Shown: positions 48,704 to 57,616 of the stretch, piece after piece
Layout: the number at the start of each line of letters is the position of its first letter
Numbering within the stretch: the stretch's first letter is position 1
Source of the DNA: Halothermothrix orenii H 168
GTDB taxonomy: Bacteria > Bacillota > Halanaerobiia > Halanaerobiales > Halothermotrichaceae
Assembly (NCBI RefSeq): GCF_000020485.1
Contig: NC_011899.1
Location: forward strand, 283,501 to 347,500
DNA length: 64,000 bases
Reading direction: 5' to 3'
Notes under the pieces: generated by a model
Told to the model about the DNA's origin: nothing
Database searches by the model: none
The model's input: the letters and a program-made list of their open reading frames with translations, nothing else
Translations under genes and position numbers: made by a program

Positions 48704-48817
48704 GAGCAAAGACAAAGGAGAAGTAGCTGATTTGGGTATTTGTGTACTAAGATAAGTAGATAATTTACCCTGTGATAATAATTATTAGATATAAATTAAA
48801 TAATTATAAAAAATTAG

Positions 48818-48856
48818 ACAACGTCTGGTAATCATACCAGACGTTGTTTTTTTTAT
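48818..48856. terminator. Strong terminator between pyk and the DeoR-type gene
   Basis: ACAACGTCTGGTA (48818-48830) pairs perfectly with TACCAGACGTTGT (48835-48847), followed by nine T. An A/T-rich flank on the other strand may let it also stop the convergent gene. Confidence 0.92.
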
Positions 48857-48858
48857 TA

Positions 48859-49632
48859 TTATTCAGCTACAATTACTTCAATACCGGCATTTCTTATTTC
48901 TTCTATTTTATTGGAAGGAGTTTTATTATCAGTAACTATTACATCTAGATTATCTATACTACAGAAGCTTGTAGTAGAGGTATACCCTATCTTTGTATGG
49001 TCCAGAAGGGCAATTACTTTTTTGGACTTTGAAACCATTTTATTCTTTAATTCTACTTCATAAACATTAAAATCTGTTAGGCCGTCTTTAAGGGTAAAAC
49101 CATGAGCAGAGGTAAACATAATATCGGCATTGATTTTACATAATATCGATTCTCCCAATAATCCTTCCAGGGAACCTGACCGTGGTTTAGCAATACCTCC
49201 CAGGACAATAACATTGATATTACAAATTTCCTTCACTTCAAGAGCTGTATAAAGTCCATTTGTGGCAATACTTATCCTATGTTTTTCCCTTAGATAAGGT
49301 ACTAAATATAATACAGTTGAACTGGCATCGAGGAGATATGTCTGTCCTTCATCAATAAATTTTGAAGCAGCACGGCAGATAGCCTTTTTTTCCTGAACGT
49401 TTTTTTTGCTTCTGTGGTGAAAATTCCTGTAGCTATTTTGGAAAATCTGTTCTTTTGGAAGAACAGCTCCTCCATGAATACGTTTTAATAACCCTTCTTT
49501 TTCAAGTTCCTGAAGATCATTTCTTACAGTTGCTCCGGAAACATTAAGTTCCTTTTCGAGTTCTTGTGTTGTAATCTGATGTTTTTCTTTTAAAATTTCT
49601 AGTATTTTGTTTCTCCTGGCAATTGATAGCAT
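48859..49632 (-). CDS. DeoR family transcriptional regulator of the polyol locus
   Basis: Protein of 257 residues. N-terminal winged helix (about 1-60, ARRNKILEILKEKHQITTQEL and VSGATVRNDLQELEKEGLL) ending in the family hallmark KRIHGGAV. The rest is the sugar-phosphate-sensing domain related to ribose 5-phosphate isomerase A (TNGLYTALEV, VLGGIAKPRSGSLEG, ADIMFTSAHGF). DeoR proteins usually repress a catabolic operon until a phosphorylated sugar binds. It is divergent from the dehydrogenase-kinase-isomerase operon across 800 bases, so it most likely controls that locus. A ketotetrose or pentose phosphate would be a suitable inducer (inference). Confidence 0.9.
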   Translation of the reverse strand: MLSIARRNKILEILKEKHQITTQELEKELNVSGATVRNDLQELEKEGLLKRIHGGAVLPKEQIFQNSYRNFHHRSKKNVQEKKAICRAASKFIDEGQTYLLDASSTVLYLVPYLREKHRISIATNGLYTALEVKEICNINVIVLGGIAKPRSGSLEGLLGESILCKINADIMFTSAHGFTLKDGLTDFNVYEVELKNKMVSKSKKVIALLDHTKIGYTSTTSFCSIDNLDVIVTDNKTPSNKIEEIRNAGIEVIVAE

Positions 49633-50126
49633 TAGGCATCATCCTTTAATATATATTTTAGTATTCTAATATTAAAAAATTAACCATTAATAATTATAAA
49701 CCCTAAGAATGGATAAAGTACAAAAAAATGTTAAACTATATTTCAATTATTATTTTATAATAAAAAAATATTGATTTAAAGGTTTAATAACAATAAAGAT
49801 ATAAAAATTTAATTATTTTATAAAGTATAGAAATAAATTATAATAATTTTTTAAAAACAATAAAAAATAAAATAATGTAAAACAAAATATTATTTATTAG
49901 TAATTATACCATAAGACCTGCAAAAGTTCAAAAGCAAATAAAAGATTAAATTGTAAAATTAGTATAACATACTGGTACCCCTATAGAAAGAGATTAATAA
50001 TGAAAGGAAATATAAAAATGTTAAATGAAATCTAGGTTTATAGAAGAAATAACGTCTATAATTACAATTATAAAAAAATAAATAAAAGCAAAAACAAAAG
50101 TATATAAAAAAATATGAAATTTATTC

Positions 50127-50155
50127 TTGACATATGACATTTGATTATATATAAT
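50127..50155 (+). promoter_or_regulatory. Consensus sigma-A promoter of the polyol operon
   Basis: TTGACA (50127-50132), 17 bases, TATAAT (50150-50155): a perfect match to both hexamers. Transcription would begin near 50162, leaving a leader of about 270 bases before the first gene. Such a strong promoter would need a repressor, fitting the divergent DeoR-type gene. Confidence 0.88.
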
Positions 50156-50322
50156 AAACTCAAAATGAAAACAAACGAAAGCCATAATAAAAAGATATGA
50201 AAGATATTGAGAAAGGAAACAAATATTACATAAAAATGATGGTATCCCCTGGTTGTTTGAAAAAATTAAAAAATCAGAATTATAATACTTTCATTAAATT
50301 AATTTATTATCTTGTCAATTTA

Positions 50323-50332
50323 TGGAGGTGAT
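50323..50332 (+). promoter_or_regulatory. Orphan Shine-Dalgarno sequence in the operon leader
   Basis: TGGAGGTGAT is a near-perfect anti-16S match but no gene follows; only a nine-codon ATT-initiated frame (50339-50368) would fit. The dehydrogenase has its own ribosome binding site 90 bases further on. It may be an mRNA-stabilising (STAB-SD) element. Confidence 0.5.
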
Positions 50333-50433
50333 AAAAAAATTGTATTGGTAATTCATATTTTTATTTAATATTTTCAAAAAGTAAAGTCTTGCAAAAAAAT
50401 TATCATTAGTCAAAAAACAAGGGGGAAAAAATA

Positions 50434-51510
50434 ATGGTAAACTTACCCGAAAAAATGAAGGCACTGGTAGCTTATGCTCCTGGTGATTATCGATTTGAGG
50501 AAGTAGATGTGCCTAGGGCTGGAGAAGGAGAAATTGTTGTTAAAGTAGAAGCCTGTGGAATATGTGCAGGCGATATTAAAGCATATCACGGAGCTCCAAG
50601 CTTTTGGGGTGGTGAAGGTAATCCACCATATATAAAAGCCCCAATGATACCAGGTCATGAATTTATAGGAGAAATTGTTGAAAAAGGGGCTGAAGTTTCA
50701 GATGATTTTGAAATAGGAGACAGGGTAATTTCTGAACAAATAGTTCCTTGCTGGGAATGTAAATTTTGTAGAACAGGGCGTTACTGGATGTGTCAAAAGC
50801 ATGATGTCTATGGATTTCAAAATAATGTAAATGGTGGTATGGCTGAATATATGAAATTCCCAAAAGAGGCAATAAATTATAAGGTTCCTAAGGATATACC
50901 AATTGAAAAGGCTATACTCATAGAACCATATGCCTGTTCAAAACATGCCGTTGATAGGGCTAACATTAGTAACGAAGATGTAGTTGTACTATCAGGGGCA
51001 GGAACACTGGGATTGGGTATGGTAGGAGCTATTAAGCTAAGGAATCCTAAATCATTGGTAGTTCTCGATTTAAAAGATGATAGACTTGAGCTTGCTAAAA
51101 AATTTGGAGCAGACATAACAATGAATCCCAAAAAAGAAAATGTTGTAGAAAAAATATTGGAAATGACTGATGGGTATGGTTGTGACATTTATATAGAAGC
51201 TACCGGTCATCCCAGTAGTGTTCAACAAGGGCTAGAGGCTATTCGGAAACTTGGTACCTTCGTTGAGTTTAGTGTTTTTGGTGATCTCGTAACCACTGAT
51301 TGGAGTATTATAAGTGATCGGAAAGAACTTGATGTTTTAGGTTCCCATTTAGGACCATATTGTTATGAACCGGTTATTGAATGGATAGCTAATGGTAAAT
51401 TACCCACAGAAGGAGTAGTCACCCATAAATTTCCCCTTGAAAAATGGAAAGAAGCTTTTGAAAAAGCAGAAAAGGGTCAAGATTCAATAAAAGTAGTGCT
51501 TGTACCATAA
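50434..51510 (+). CDS. Zinc-dependent medium-chain polyol dehydrogenase (erythritol/threitol dehydrogenase-like)
   Basis: Protein of 358 residues of the zinc MDR superfamily. Catalytic zinc: cysteine in ACGICAGDIKAYHG and GHEFIGEI (His, Glu). Structural zinc: CWECKFCRTGRYWMC. Cofactor domain: VVLSGAGTLGLGMVGAIK, ending in an acidic strand VVLDLKDD that favours NAD over NADP. I recall closely similar proteins being annotated as erythritol/L-threitol dehydrogenases, and its position before DhaK/DhaL fits oxidation of a polyol to a ketose. Sorbitol- or butanediol-type activity is the main alternative. First gene of the operon, with agggggg as ribosome binding site. Confidence 0.75.
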   Translation: MVNLPEKMKALVAYAPGDYRFEEVDVPRAGEGEIVVKVEACGICAGDIKAYHGAPSFWGGEGNPPYIKAPMIPGHEFIGEIVEKGAEVSDDFEIGDRVISEQIVPCWECKFCRTGRYWMCQKHDVYGFQNNVNGGMAEYMKFPKEAINYKVPKDIPIEKAILIEPYACSKHAVDRANISNEDVVVLSGAGTLGLGMVGAIKLRNPKSLVVLDLKDDRLELAKKFGADITMNPKKENVVEKILEMTDGYGCDIYIEATGHPSSVQQGLEAIRKLGTFVEFSVFGDLVTTDWSIISDRKELDVLGSHLGPYCYEPVIEWIANGKLPTEGVVTHKFPLEKWKEAFEKAEKGQDSIKVVLVP

Positions 51511-51600
51511 ATGAATAGACTAACCTCATAGTATAGCAAAAAAATAATATTATCTTAAATAATGGAGAGAGACTAATATAGGATTGGAGGTAAAAAGGTT

Positions 51601-52605
51601 ATGCAAAAGTTTGTAAATGATCCCAGTCAGGTAGTAGATGAAATGTTAGAGGGATTTGTTAAAAATCATAAAGATCTAGTTGCCAAAACTGATAATCCCA
51701 GGGTTTTAAAATATGTTAAGGCTCCTATTGAAAATAAAGTGGGGATAGTTACCGGTGGAGGTTCTGGTCACAAACCGGCTTTTATAGGGTATATTGGCAA
51801 AAATATGGTTGATGCTGTAGCCGTCGGAGAAATATTTTCATCTCCTACTGCCCAGGCTTTTTATGATGCTTTTAAAGAAGCTGATTCTGGTAAAGGTGTT
51901 GCCTGCTTATTTGGTAATTATGCTGGGGATAAAATGAATGTAAAAATGGCTATAGAAATGGCAAAAGAAGATGGAATAGATGTGAAAACAGTTATAGCAA
52001 ATGATGATGTGCCGTCTGCACCTAAAGATGAAAGGGAAAAGCGCCGTGGTGTAGCCGGTGAAATTTTAATGTGGAAAGTAGGGGGAGCTAAAGCTGCAAC
52101 TGGAGCGAGTCTGGATGAGGTTATTTCTACCTGCCAGAAAGCAATAGATAATACCAGAAGTATTGGAGTTGGATTATCACCGTGTACTATTCCAGAAGTA
52201 GGCAAACCCAATTTTACGATTGAAGAAGGAAAAATGGAAGTAGGAATTGGTCATCATGGTGAACCCGGTGTTAAGGTATCTGAAATTAAACCTGCTAAAG
52301 AAGTTGCAAAAGAAATGGTGAACTATGTACTCCCTGATCTTCCCTTTGAGAAAGGTAATGAAGTTGCTGTTCTAGTTTCAGGATTAGGAGCTACACCTGT
52401 TTTAGAACTCTATATTCTTTATAACGAGATTGAAAAGTTATTAAAGAAAGAAAGTATTAAAATTTATAAATCATATGTAGGCAATTACTTTACATCACTG
52501 GATATGGCGGGCGCAACCCTTACTGTGATGAAACTTGATGAAGAATTAAAAGAATTGCTTGATGAAGAGGCCAATTGTATGGGACTTAAACAATTTAAGG
52601 GGTGA
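51601..52605 (+). CDS. dhaK: DhaK-type ketose kinase, substrate-binding subunit
   Basis: Protein of 334 residues, full DhaK domain. GGGSGHKPAFIGYIG and NYAGDKMN are present, and GIGHHGEPGV contains the histidine (about His219) that forms a covalent hemiaminal with the ketone of dihydroxyacetone or a longer ketose. Works with DhaL. No PTS-type DhaM is found, so the donor is more likely ATP than PEP. In tetritol pathways DhaK-like kinases phosphorylate erythrulose instead of dihydroxyacetone, and the neighbours here point that way. Ribosome binding site ttggaggt. Overlap with the dhaL translation start region implies coupling. Confidence 0.9.
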   Translation: MQKFVNDPSQVVDEMLEGFVKNHKDLVAKTDNPRVLKYVKAPIENKVGIVTGGGSGHKPAFIGYIGKNMVDAVAVGEIFSSPTAQAFYDAFKEADSGKGVACLFGNYAGDKMNVKMAIEMAKEDGIDVKTVIANDDVPSAPKDEREKRRGVAGEILMWKVGGAKAATGASLDEVISTCQKAIDNTRSIGVGLSPCTIPEVGKPNFTIEEGKMEVGIGHHGEPGVKVSEIKPAKEVAKEMVNYVLPDLPFEKGNEVAVLVSGLGATPVLELYILYNEIEKLLKKESIKIYKSYVGNYFTSLDMAGATLTVMKLDEELKELLDEEANCMGLKQFKG

Positions 52606-52610
52606 GGGCC

Positions 52611-53261
52611 ATGGAATATTTTTTAAATAGTAGTGGGGGCAGGATTGTTTACAGTATTATAGAGGCAATTCAGGATAATAAGGAATATCTGAGTGAAATA
52701 GATGGTGCTATTGGTGATGGTGACCACGGGATAAATATGAATAAAGGGGTAACAATGACTAAAGAAAAGTTAGATGAGCAGGATGAAGTAGATTTAGCTA
52801 CTGCGTTAAAAACTTTAGGCTTTACAGTGGTCAGTAAAATCGGTGGATCTATGGGTCCTCTTTATGGTAATTTCTTTTTAGAAATGTCAAAAGCTATAAA
52901 TGGAAGAGAAAAAATTGATAAAAAAGTTTTTAGTGATATGCTAAATGCTGCATTGGAAGGTGTAAAGGCCCTTGGGGATGCTAAGGTAGGAGATAAAACA
53001 ATGATGGATACCCTGATTCCTGCAGTTAAAACTTATGATAAAGCAATTGAAGGTGGAAAGGGCTTTAAAGAAGCCCTTGAAGAAATGCAGGTGGCAGCTG
53101 AAAAGGGAAAAGAATCTACTAAAGACCTGGTTGCAAAGGTGGGCCGGGCAGCTAGACTTGGAGAAAGGTCCCGTGGGGTCCTGGATGCAGGAGCTACTTC
53201 CTGCAACTTAATCCTTCAGGCAATGGCCAATACTATTAGAGACCTGTTGATATCAGAATAA
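52611..53261 (+). CDS. dhaL: DhaL-type ketose kinase, nucleotide-binding subunit
   Basis: About 216 residues, all-helical DhaL fold. The nucleotide-metal motif DGAIGDGDHGINMNKG holds the aspartates that bind Mg-ADP/ATP; later KIGGSMGPLYGNFF and GDKTMMDTLIPA and the C-terminal RAARLGERSRGVLDAGATS are all conserved. An upstream GTG at 52602 is in frame but lies within the aaggggtgagg ribosome binding site; ATG 52611 is the better start. Forms the phosphotransfer half of the DhaK/DhaL kinase. Confidence 0.92.
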   Translation: MEYFLNSSGGRIVYSIIEAIQDNKEYLSEIDGAIGDGDHGINMNKGVTMTKEKLDEQDEVDLATALKTLGFTVVSKIGGSMGPLYGNFFLEMSKAINGREKIDKKVFSDMLNAALEGVKALGDAKVGDKTMMDTLIPAVKTYDKAIEGGKGFKEALEEMQVAAEKGKESTKDLVAKVGRAARLGERSRGVLDAGATSCNLILQAMANTIRDLLISE

Positions 53262-53277
53262 ATCGGGAGTGGTTTAA

Positions 53278-53754
53278 TTGAAAGTCATTAAAAATAAACA
53301 ATATGTAATTGGCAGTGATAATGCAGGCTATCCTTTAAAGGAGATCATTAAAGAATTACTTGAATCTGAAGGGTTAGAATATGAGGACGTTGGAGTTGAT
53401 TCAGACCAGGATAAGACGATATATCCTGAGATAGCTGAAAGAGTTGTTAACAGGATAAAAAAAAGTAACTATGAAAAAGAGGGCATATTAATCTGTGGAA
53501 CAGGTATTGGAATGGCAATCACAGCTAATAAATTCTCCAGAATATATGCTGCAGTTTGTCATGATGTTTATTCGGCAGAACGAGCTAGATTGAGTAATGA
53601 TACTAATGTCATTACTATGGGGGCCCGGGTAATTGGGCCAGTGCTTGCCAAAAAAATTATAAGAGAATGGTTAAGTCTTGAATTTAAACCAGGTCGGTCG
53701 ACACCTAAGCTAAAGCAAATCAAGAAATATGAAAATCAAAATTTTGTGAGTTAA
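53278..53754 (+). CDS. rpiB: RpiB/LacAB family sugar-phosphate isomerase
   Basis: Protein of 158 residues. Active-site cysteine in ILICGTGIGMAI and the ring-opening histidine region CHDVYSAERARLSNDTNVIT are intact. The N-terminal motif reads GSDNAGYPLK, where most RpiB enzymes have S/A-D-H-A-G, so a normally conserved histidine is asparagine. RpiB-type enzymes isomerise ribose/ribulose 5-phosphate, and related EryI enzymes convert D-erythrulose 4-phosphate to D-erythrose 4-phosphate; the gene context favours the second. Begins with TTG at 53278 after cgggagtgg. Followed by a strong stem-loop without a good T run. Confidence 0.85.
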   Translation: MKVIKNKQYVIGSDNAGYPLKEIIKELLESEGLEYEDVGVDSDQDKTIYPEIAERVVNRIKKSNYEKEGILICGTGIGMAITANKFSRIYAAVCHDVYSAERARLSNDTNVITMGARVIGPVLAKKIIREWLSLEFKPGRSTPKLKQIKKYENQNFVS

Positions 53755-53765
53755 TTGAGTTTGTT

Positions 53766-53807
53766 CCCTTCCCGACCTTGTGTTAAAAACTATGATGTCG
53801 GGAAGGG
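53766..53807 (+). other. Intercistronic stem-loop inside the polyol operon
   Basis: CCCTTCCCGAC (53766-53776) pairs perfectly with GTCGGGAAGGG (53797-53807) over a 20-base loop. Only TTATAAAAG follows, so it is unlikely to be a full terminator. It may protect or process the upstream message, or cause partial termination before tal. Confidence 0.6.
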
Positions 53808-53859
53808 TTATAAAAGTATTAATCTATTTAACTATGATACCAAAGGAGGAATAATATAA

Positions 53860-54510
53860 ATGAAATTTTTTATTGATACTGCAAACTTAGAGGATATTAA
53901 AAGGGCAGCCAGTCTTGGAGTTATCGATGGAGTTACGACAAATCCTACTCTGGTTTCTAAAGAGGGAAATGTTGATTTTCATACCAGAATTAAAGAAATA
54001 TGTAATGTAGTTGAAGGTCCTGTTAGTGCTGAGGTTATTAGCCTGAATACAGATGGTATGGTCAAAGAAGCCAGGGAATTATCCAAACTAGCCCCTAATG
54101 TTGTTATAAAGATTCCTATGACCATGGATGGGTTAAAAGCTGTTAAAATTCTAAGTAAGGAAGGGATTAAAACAAATGTAACTCTGGTGTTTTCAGCAAA
54201 TCAGGCATTACTTGCTGCTAAAGCAGGGGGTACTTATGTTAGTCCCTTTATGGGTCGCCTCGATGACAGGGCCCATGAAGGTATCAAACTGGTTGAAGAA
54301 ATTGCTACTATATTTGAGAAATTTAATATTAATACTGAAATTATTGCTGCCAGTATCAGGAGCCCTTTACATGTAAAACAGGCTGCCCTGGCAGGAGCCC
54401 ATATTGCAACTATACCTTTCAATGTTATCGAAAAAATGTCCAAACATCCATTAACAAATATTGGTATTGAGCGCTTTCTTAATGACTGGAAGAAAGTACA
54501 GCAAGGATAG
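53860..54510 (+). CDS. tal: Small transaldolase (TalC/FSA type)
   Basis: Protein of 216 residues, the short class shared by transaldolase TalC and fructose-6-phosphate aldolase. Motifs: [29 protein letters not shown], the Schiff-base lysine in [14 protein letters not shown] and the C-terminal [12 protein letters not shown]. As a transaldolase it would combine erythrose 4-phosphate with fructose 6-phosphate, which is how a tetrose phosphate from this operon would enter central metabolism. FSA activity on dihydroxyacetone is a possible alternative. Ribosome binding site aaaggagg. Confidence 0.9.
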   Translation: MKFFIDTANLEDIKRAASLGVIDGVTTNPTLVSKEGNVDFHTRIKEICNVVEGPVSAEVISLNTDGMVKEARELSKLAPNVVIKIPMTMDGLKAVKILSKEGIKTNVTLVFSANQALLAAKAGGTYVSPFMGRLDDRAHEGIKLVEEIATIFEKFNINTEIIAASIRSPLHVKQAALAGAHIATIPFNVIEKMSKHPLTNIGIERFLNDWKKVQQG

Positions 54511-54522
54511 GAGGGTATTATC

Positions 54523-56508
54523 TTGTTAACACAGATTGCCGATACTGTCAGAGGATTATCAGCAGATGCAGTAGAAAAAGCAAACTCTGGTCATCCGGGT
54601 CTTCCCATCGGATGTGCTGATATAGGGGCTTTGCTCTATGGGAAGGTTATGAAATATGACCCGACTCAGCCGGAGTGGCCTGACCGGGATCGGTTTATCC
54701 TTTCAGCAGGCCATGGCTCCATGCTTGTATATTCATTACTCCATTTAGCCGGTTTTGAAGTTAGTCTCGATGACCTTAAATCATTCCGTCAGTTAGGTTC
54801 CAAAACCCCGGGACATCCCGAATACGGAGAAACCCCCGGTGTTGAAACCACAACCGGCCCTCTGGGTCAGGGCTTTGCCAATGCTGTAGGAATGGCTATT
54901 GCCGAAAGAATGCTGGCCCAGCGCTTTAACACCGAAGGACATACCATAGTTGATCACTATACATATACCCTCCTCGGAGATGGCTGTATGATGGAAGGAA
55001 TTTCATCTGAAGCTGCTTCCCTGGCCGGTCACCTTGGCCTGGGAAAACTGATTGCCATCTATGATGACAATGAAATCTCCATCGGGGGTAGTACCGATAT
55101 AACCTTTACCGAATCAGTAGCTGATAGATTTAAGGCCTATAACTGGCATGTCATTGAAGGGGTAGACGGCCATGACCTTAAGGCTCTGGAAGAGGCCGTT
55201 AAAGAAGCTAAGGAGGCAAATGATAAACCCAGTTTAATAATTGCTAAAACTAAAATTGCTTTCGGGGCTCCCACCAAAGAAGGGAGCAGTTCGGCCCACG
55301 GGGCTCCACTGGGTGAAGAAGAGATAAGGGGATTAAAGAAAAATATCGGTTTCCCTGAAGATAAGGAATTCTATATCCCGGATGAGGTAAAAGAATTCTT
55401 TAAGGACCATACCGAAAAGCTCAAAAAAGAACGTGAAGAATGGGAAAAAGCCTTTACTGAATGGGCTGAAGAAAACCCTGACCTGAAAGAAGAATGGGAT
55501 AAGGCCCATAATCTCGAGCTTCCCGGAGACTTAGAAGAAACAATCAATAATCTTGAGATAAAAACCCCCGTGGCTACCAGGAAGGCTTCAGGGGAGACTT
55601 TAAGAAAAATTGCCGATGAAATACCATACCTGGTCGGCGGTTCAGCAGACCTGGCCCCATCCAATAAGACCTATTTAGATAAATATGGAGAGATACAGAA
55701 AGACAGCTTTGATGGGCGTAACTTCCGCTTCGGTGTCAGGGAGCATGCTATGGGAGCCATAGTAAACGGGTTATCCCTCCACAAAGGGGTAAGGCCCTTC
55801 TGTGCTACCTTTTTAGTCTTCTCAGATTACATGAGGCCTGCTATCAGAATGGCTGCCTTAATGAAACAGCCTGTAATCTATGTCTTTACCCATGACTCTG
55901 TATATGTAGGAGAAGATGGTCCTACCCACCAGCCTATCGAACATGTTGAAGCCCTGAGAGTGATACCTAATCTCAAAGTTTTAAGACCGGCTGATGCCGA
56001 AGAGACCAAAGCAGCCTGGCTTGAGGCTGTAAAGAGGACCGATGGACCTACAGCCCTGGTACTGACAAGACAGGGATTGCCCCATATTGAAAAAGAAGAG
56101 GGGATCGTAGGATTCAAACGTGGTGGTTATATTGTCCACAAGGAAAAAGGAGATAGAACCGATGCTGTCCTTATGGCCAGTGGTAGTGAGGTTTCCCTGG
56201 CTGTAGAGGTAGCTAAACTGCTTGAGGAAAAAGGTAAAGAGGTCAGGGTAGTATCTGTACCTGAGCGGCGGGAATTTGTAAACCAGGGTACAGAATATAT
56301 AGAAGAAGTCCTCGGTAAGGATACTTTCAGGGTAGTCCTGGAGGCTGGAGTCGGAAATGGCTGGTACCGTCTATTAGGTCATAAATGCCATGTGGTAAGC
56401 CTTGAGGATTTCGGTATGAGTGGTCCCGGGGAGGAAGTGGCCCGTGAGCTTGGATTTGATGCTGAAAAGATTGCTTCTGATATCCTGGGAAATTATGAAA
56501 GACTGTAA
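54523..56508 (+). CDS. tkt: Transketolase
   Basis: Full-length 661-residue thiamine-diphosphate enzyme. The TPP motif runs GDGCMMEG to IAIYDDNEISIGG; histidines in KANSGHPG, SAGHGSMLVY and THDSVYVGEDGPTHQP line the active site. Transfers two-carbon units between ketose and aldose phosphates, so with tal it disposes of erythrose 4-phosphate. Starts with TTG at 54523 after aggaggg. By eye, its codons (frequent CCC, CTC, GGC) are more GC-rich than those of the flanking dhaK and ABC genes, as though it came from a different source. Confidence 0.95.
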   Translation: MLTQIADTVRGLSADAVEKANSGHPGLPIGCADIGALLYGKVMKYDPTQPEWPDRDRFILSAGHGSMLVYSLLHLAGFEVSLDDLKSFRQLGSKTPGHPEYGETPGVETTTGPLGQGFANAVGMAIAERMLAQRFNTEGHTIVDHYTYTLLGDGCMMEGISSEAASLAGHLGLGKLIAIYDDNEISIGGSTDITFTESVADRFKAYNWHVIEGVDGHDLKALEEAVKEAKEANDKPSLIIAKTKIAFGAPTKEGSSSAHGAPLGEEEIRGLKKNIGFPEDKEFYIPDEVKEFFKDHTEKLKKEREEWEKAFTEWAEENPDLKEEWDKAHNLELPGDLEETINNLEIKTPVATRKASGETLRKIADEIPYLVGGSADLAPSNKTYLDKYGEIQKDSFDGRNFRFGVREHAMGAIVNGLSLHKGVRPFCATFLVFSDYMRPAIRMAALMKQPVIYVFTHDSVYVGEDGPTHQPIEHVEALRVIPNLKVLRPADAEETKAAWLEAVKRTDGPTALVLTRQGLPHIEKEEGIVGFKRGGYIVHKEKGDRTDAVLMASGSEVSLAVEVAKLLEEKGKEVRVVSVPERREFVNQGTEYIEEVLGKDTFRVVLEAGVGNGWYRLLGHKCHVVSLEDFGMSGPGEEVARELGFDAEKIASDILGNYERL

Positions 56509-56537
56509 TAGTGTTTAAATTATATTATTTGTGATTT

Positions 56538-56548
56538 AAGGGAGGTGG
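56538..56548 (+). promoter_or_regulatory. Orphan Shine-Dalgarno sequence before the ABC genes
   Basis: AAGGGAGGTGG lies about 117 bases before the first permease start and is followed only by tiny frames. The permease has its own taggagg. Second of three such sites in this locus. Confidence 0.45.
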
Positions 56549-56601
56549 TAAATTACTTATATGGAGTTTTAGCAGGTTATATACTAAAACTTCCGTAATA
56601 T

Positions 56602-56630
56602 TTGACTATCTTTTATTTAATTAATTATAT
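56602..56630 (+). promoter_or_regulatory. Possible internal promoter for the ABC importer genes
   Basis: TTGACT (56602-56607), 17 bases, TTATAT (56625-56630). It would allow the importer to be made independently of the catabolic genes. Confidence 0.35.
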
Positions 56631-56665
56631 TGGTTATACCATATTTTAGTTAGGAGGAATTTTTA

Positions 56666-57592
56666 ATGAAACCAGGTATTGAAAATGGTCTGGATTTAGT
56701 AACTGATAGTAAACCAAGTTTGTTTGAAAAATTTAAGCCCTATCTGATAATTTTGCCGGCTTTTATCCTCACAATAGGGATATTAGTACCTTTTGCTACA
56801 GGGGTATATTGGTCTTTAACAAATTATAATTTAATGTATCCCAATTATTCATTTATCGGGATTACAAATTATATTGATTTATTCACCAGTTCAGATTTCT
56901 GGCATGCCCTGAAAGTGTCAGGGTTATATGTGTTATTTGCAGTTGGGGTTGAAGTGCTTCTGGGGTTAGCGATTGCTCTCTTATTAAACAGAGATACAAT
57001 TCTGGCTAAAATACTGAGACCAATGTTAATATTTCCTCTGTTAATAGCACCGGTCGTTGGTACCTTGATGTGGAAGTTAATGATGAGTCCTGAATATGGA
57101 GTACTAAATTATTTCCTCAGCTTAATAAATCCAGCTTTAAGGGATTTTCCCTGGGCAGCTTCATCAAAATTTGCCCTCCTGTCTGTTGTAATAGTGGATG
57201 TCTGGATCTTTACACCATTTATTGCCTTGCTGCTTCTTGCTGGATTAAGGTCTCTACCTGCTCCACCATTTGAAGCAGCTAAGGTTGATGGTGCATCAAA
57301 CTGGTTTATTTTCAAAAACCTAACTATGCCTATGTTAACGCCTTATCTGGTTGTAGCAGTTATTTTTAGACTGGTAGATAGTATCAGGATGTTTGATATA
57401 CCCTTTGCTATGACCAAAGGTGGACCTGGTGATGCCCTGATGAATCTGCAGATTACAGCCTTTACTGAATCGTTTACCTATCTTAACTTGGCTGTAGGTT
57501 GTGCTTATATGTTTGTAACCTGGATAATTATCTATTTTATTAGTAAAAAAATGATAAATTATTGGTTAAAATGGAGGGCGCGTTTAAGTTAA
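56666..57592 (+). CDS. Sugar/polyol ABC transporter permease (MalF-like)
   Basis: Protein of 308 residues with six membrane helices, beginning near residue 28 (PYLIILPAFILTIGILVPFA). The cytoplasmic coupling loop EAAKVDGASNWFIFKNLTMP is the EAA motif that docks on the ATPase. Belongs to the CUT1 carbohydrate family (MalF/UgpA-like). Follows transketolase after 157 bases and precedes the second permease by 24. Cotransport partner is the solute-binding protein at the end of the locus. A polyol or small sugar substrate is inferred from the enzymes encoded upstream. Confidence 0.92.
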   Translation: MKPGIENGLDLVTDSKPSLFEKFKPYLIILPAFILTIGILVPFATGVYWSLTNYNLMYPNYSFIGITNYIDLFTSSDFWHALKVSGLYVLFAVGVEVLLGLAIALLLNRDTILAKILRPMLIFPLLIAPVVGTLMWKLMMSPEYGVLNYFLSLINPALRDFPWAASSKFALLSVVIVDVWIFTPFIALLLLAGLRSLPAPPFEAAKVDGASNWFIFKNLTMPMLTPYLVVAVIFRLVDSIRMFDIPFAMTKGGPGDALMNLQITAFTESFTYLNLAVGCAYMFVTWIIIYFISKKMINYWLKWRARLS

Positions 57593-57616
57593 ACATTATC
57601 TGAGGAGGAAGTAATA

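Larger units (their letters stand above)
49633..50433. other. AT-rich 800-bp control region between deoR-type gene and the polyol operon
   Basis: No credible gene. Extremely AT-rich with many A and T tracts. It contains one consensus promoter (50127-50155) and an orphan Shine-Dalgarno sequence (50323-50332). Loosely repeated CAAAAG/AAAAGCAAA words occur around 49920-49945 and 50085-50100 that could be regulator sites. No clear palindrome was seen by eye. Its length and composition suggest bending or several operators. Confidence 0.5.

Noticed and set aside
53278-54510. Locus as a plain glycerol/dihydroxyacetone pathway
   Set aside because: Glycerol use would not need an RpiB-type isomerase, transaldolase and transketolase in the same operon; not excluded, but the C4 reading explains more genes.
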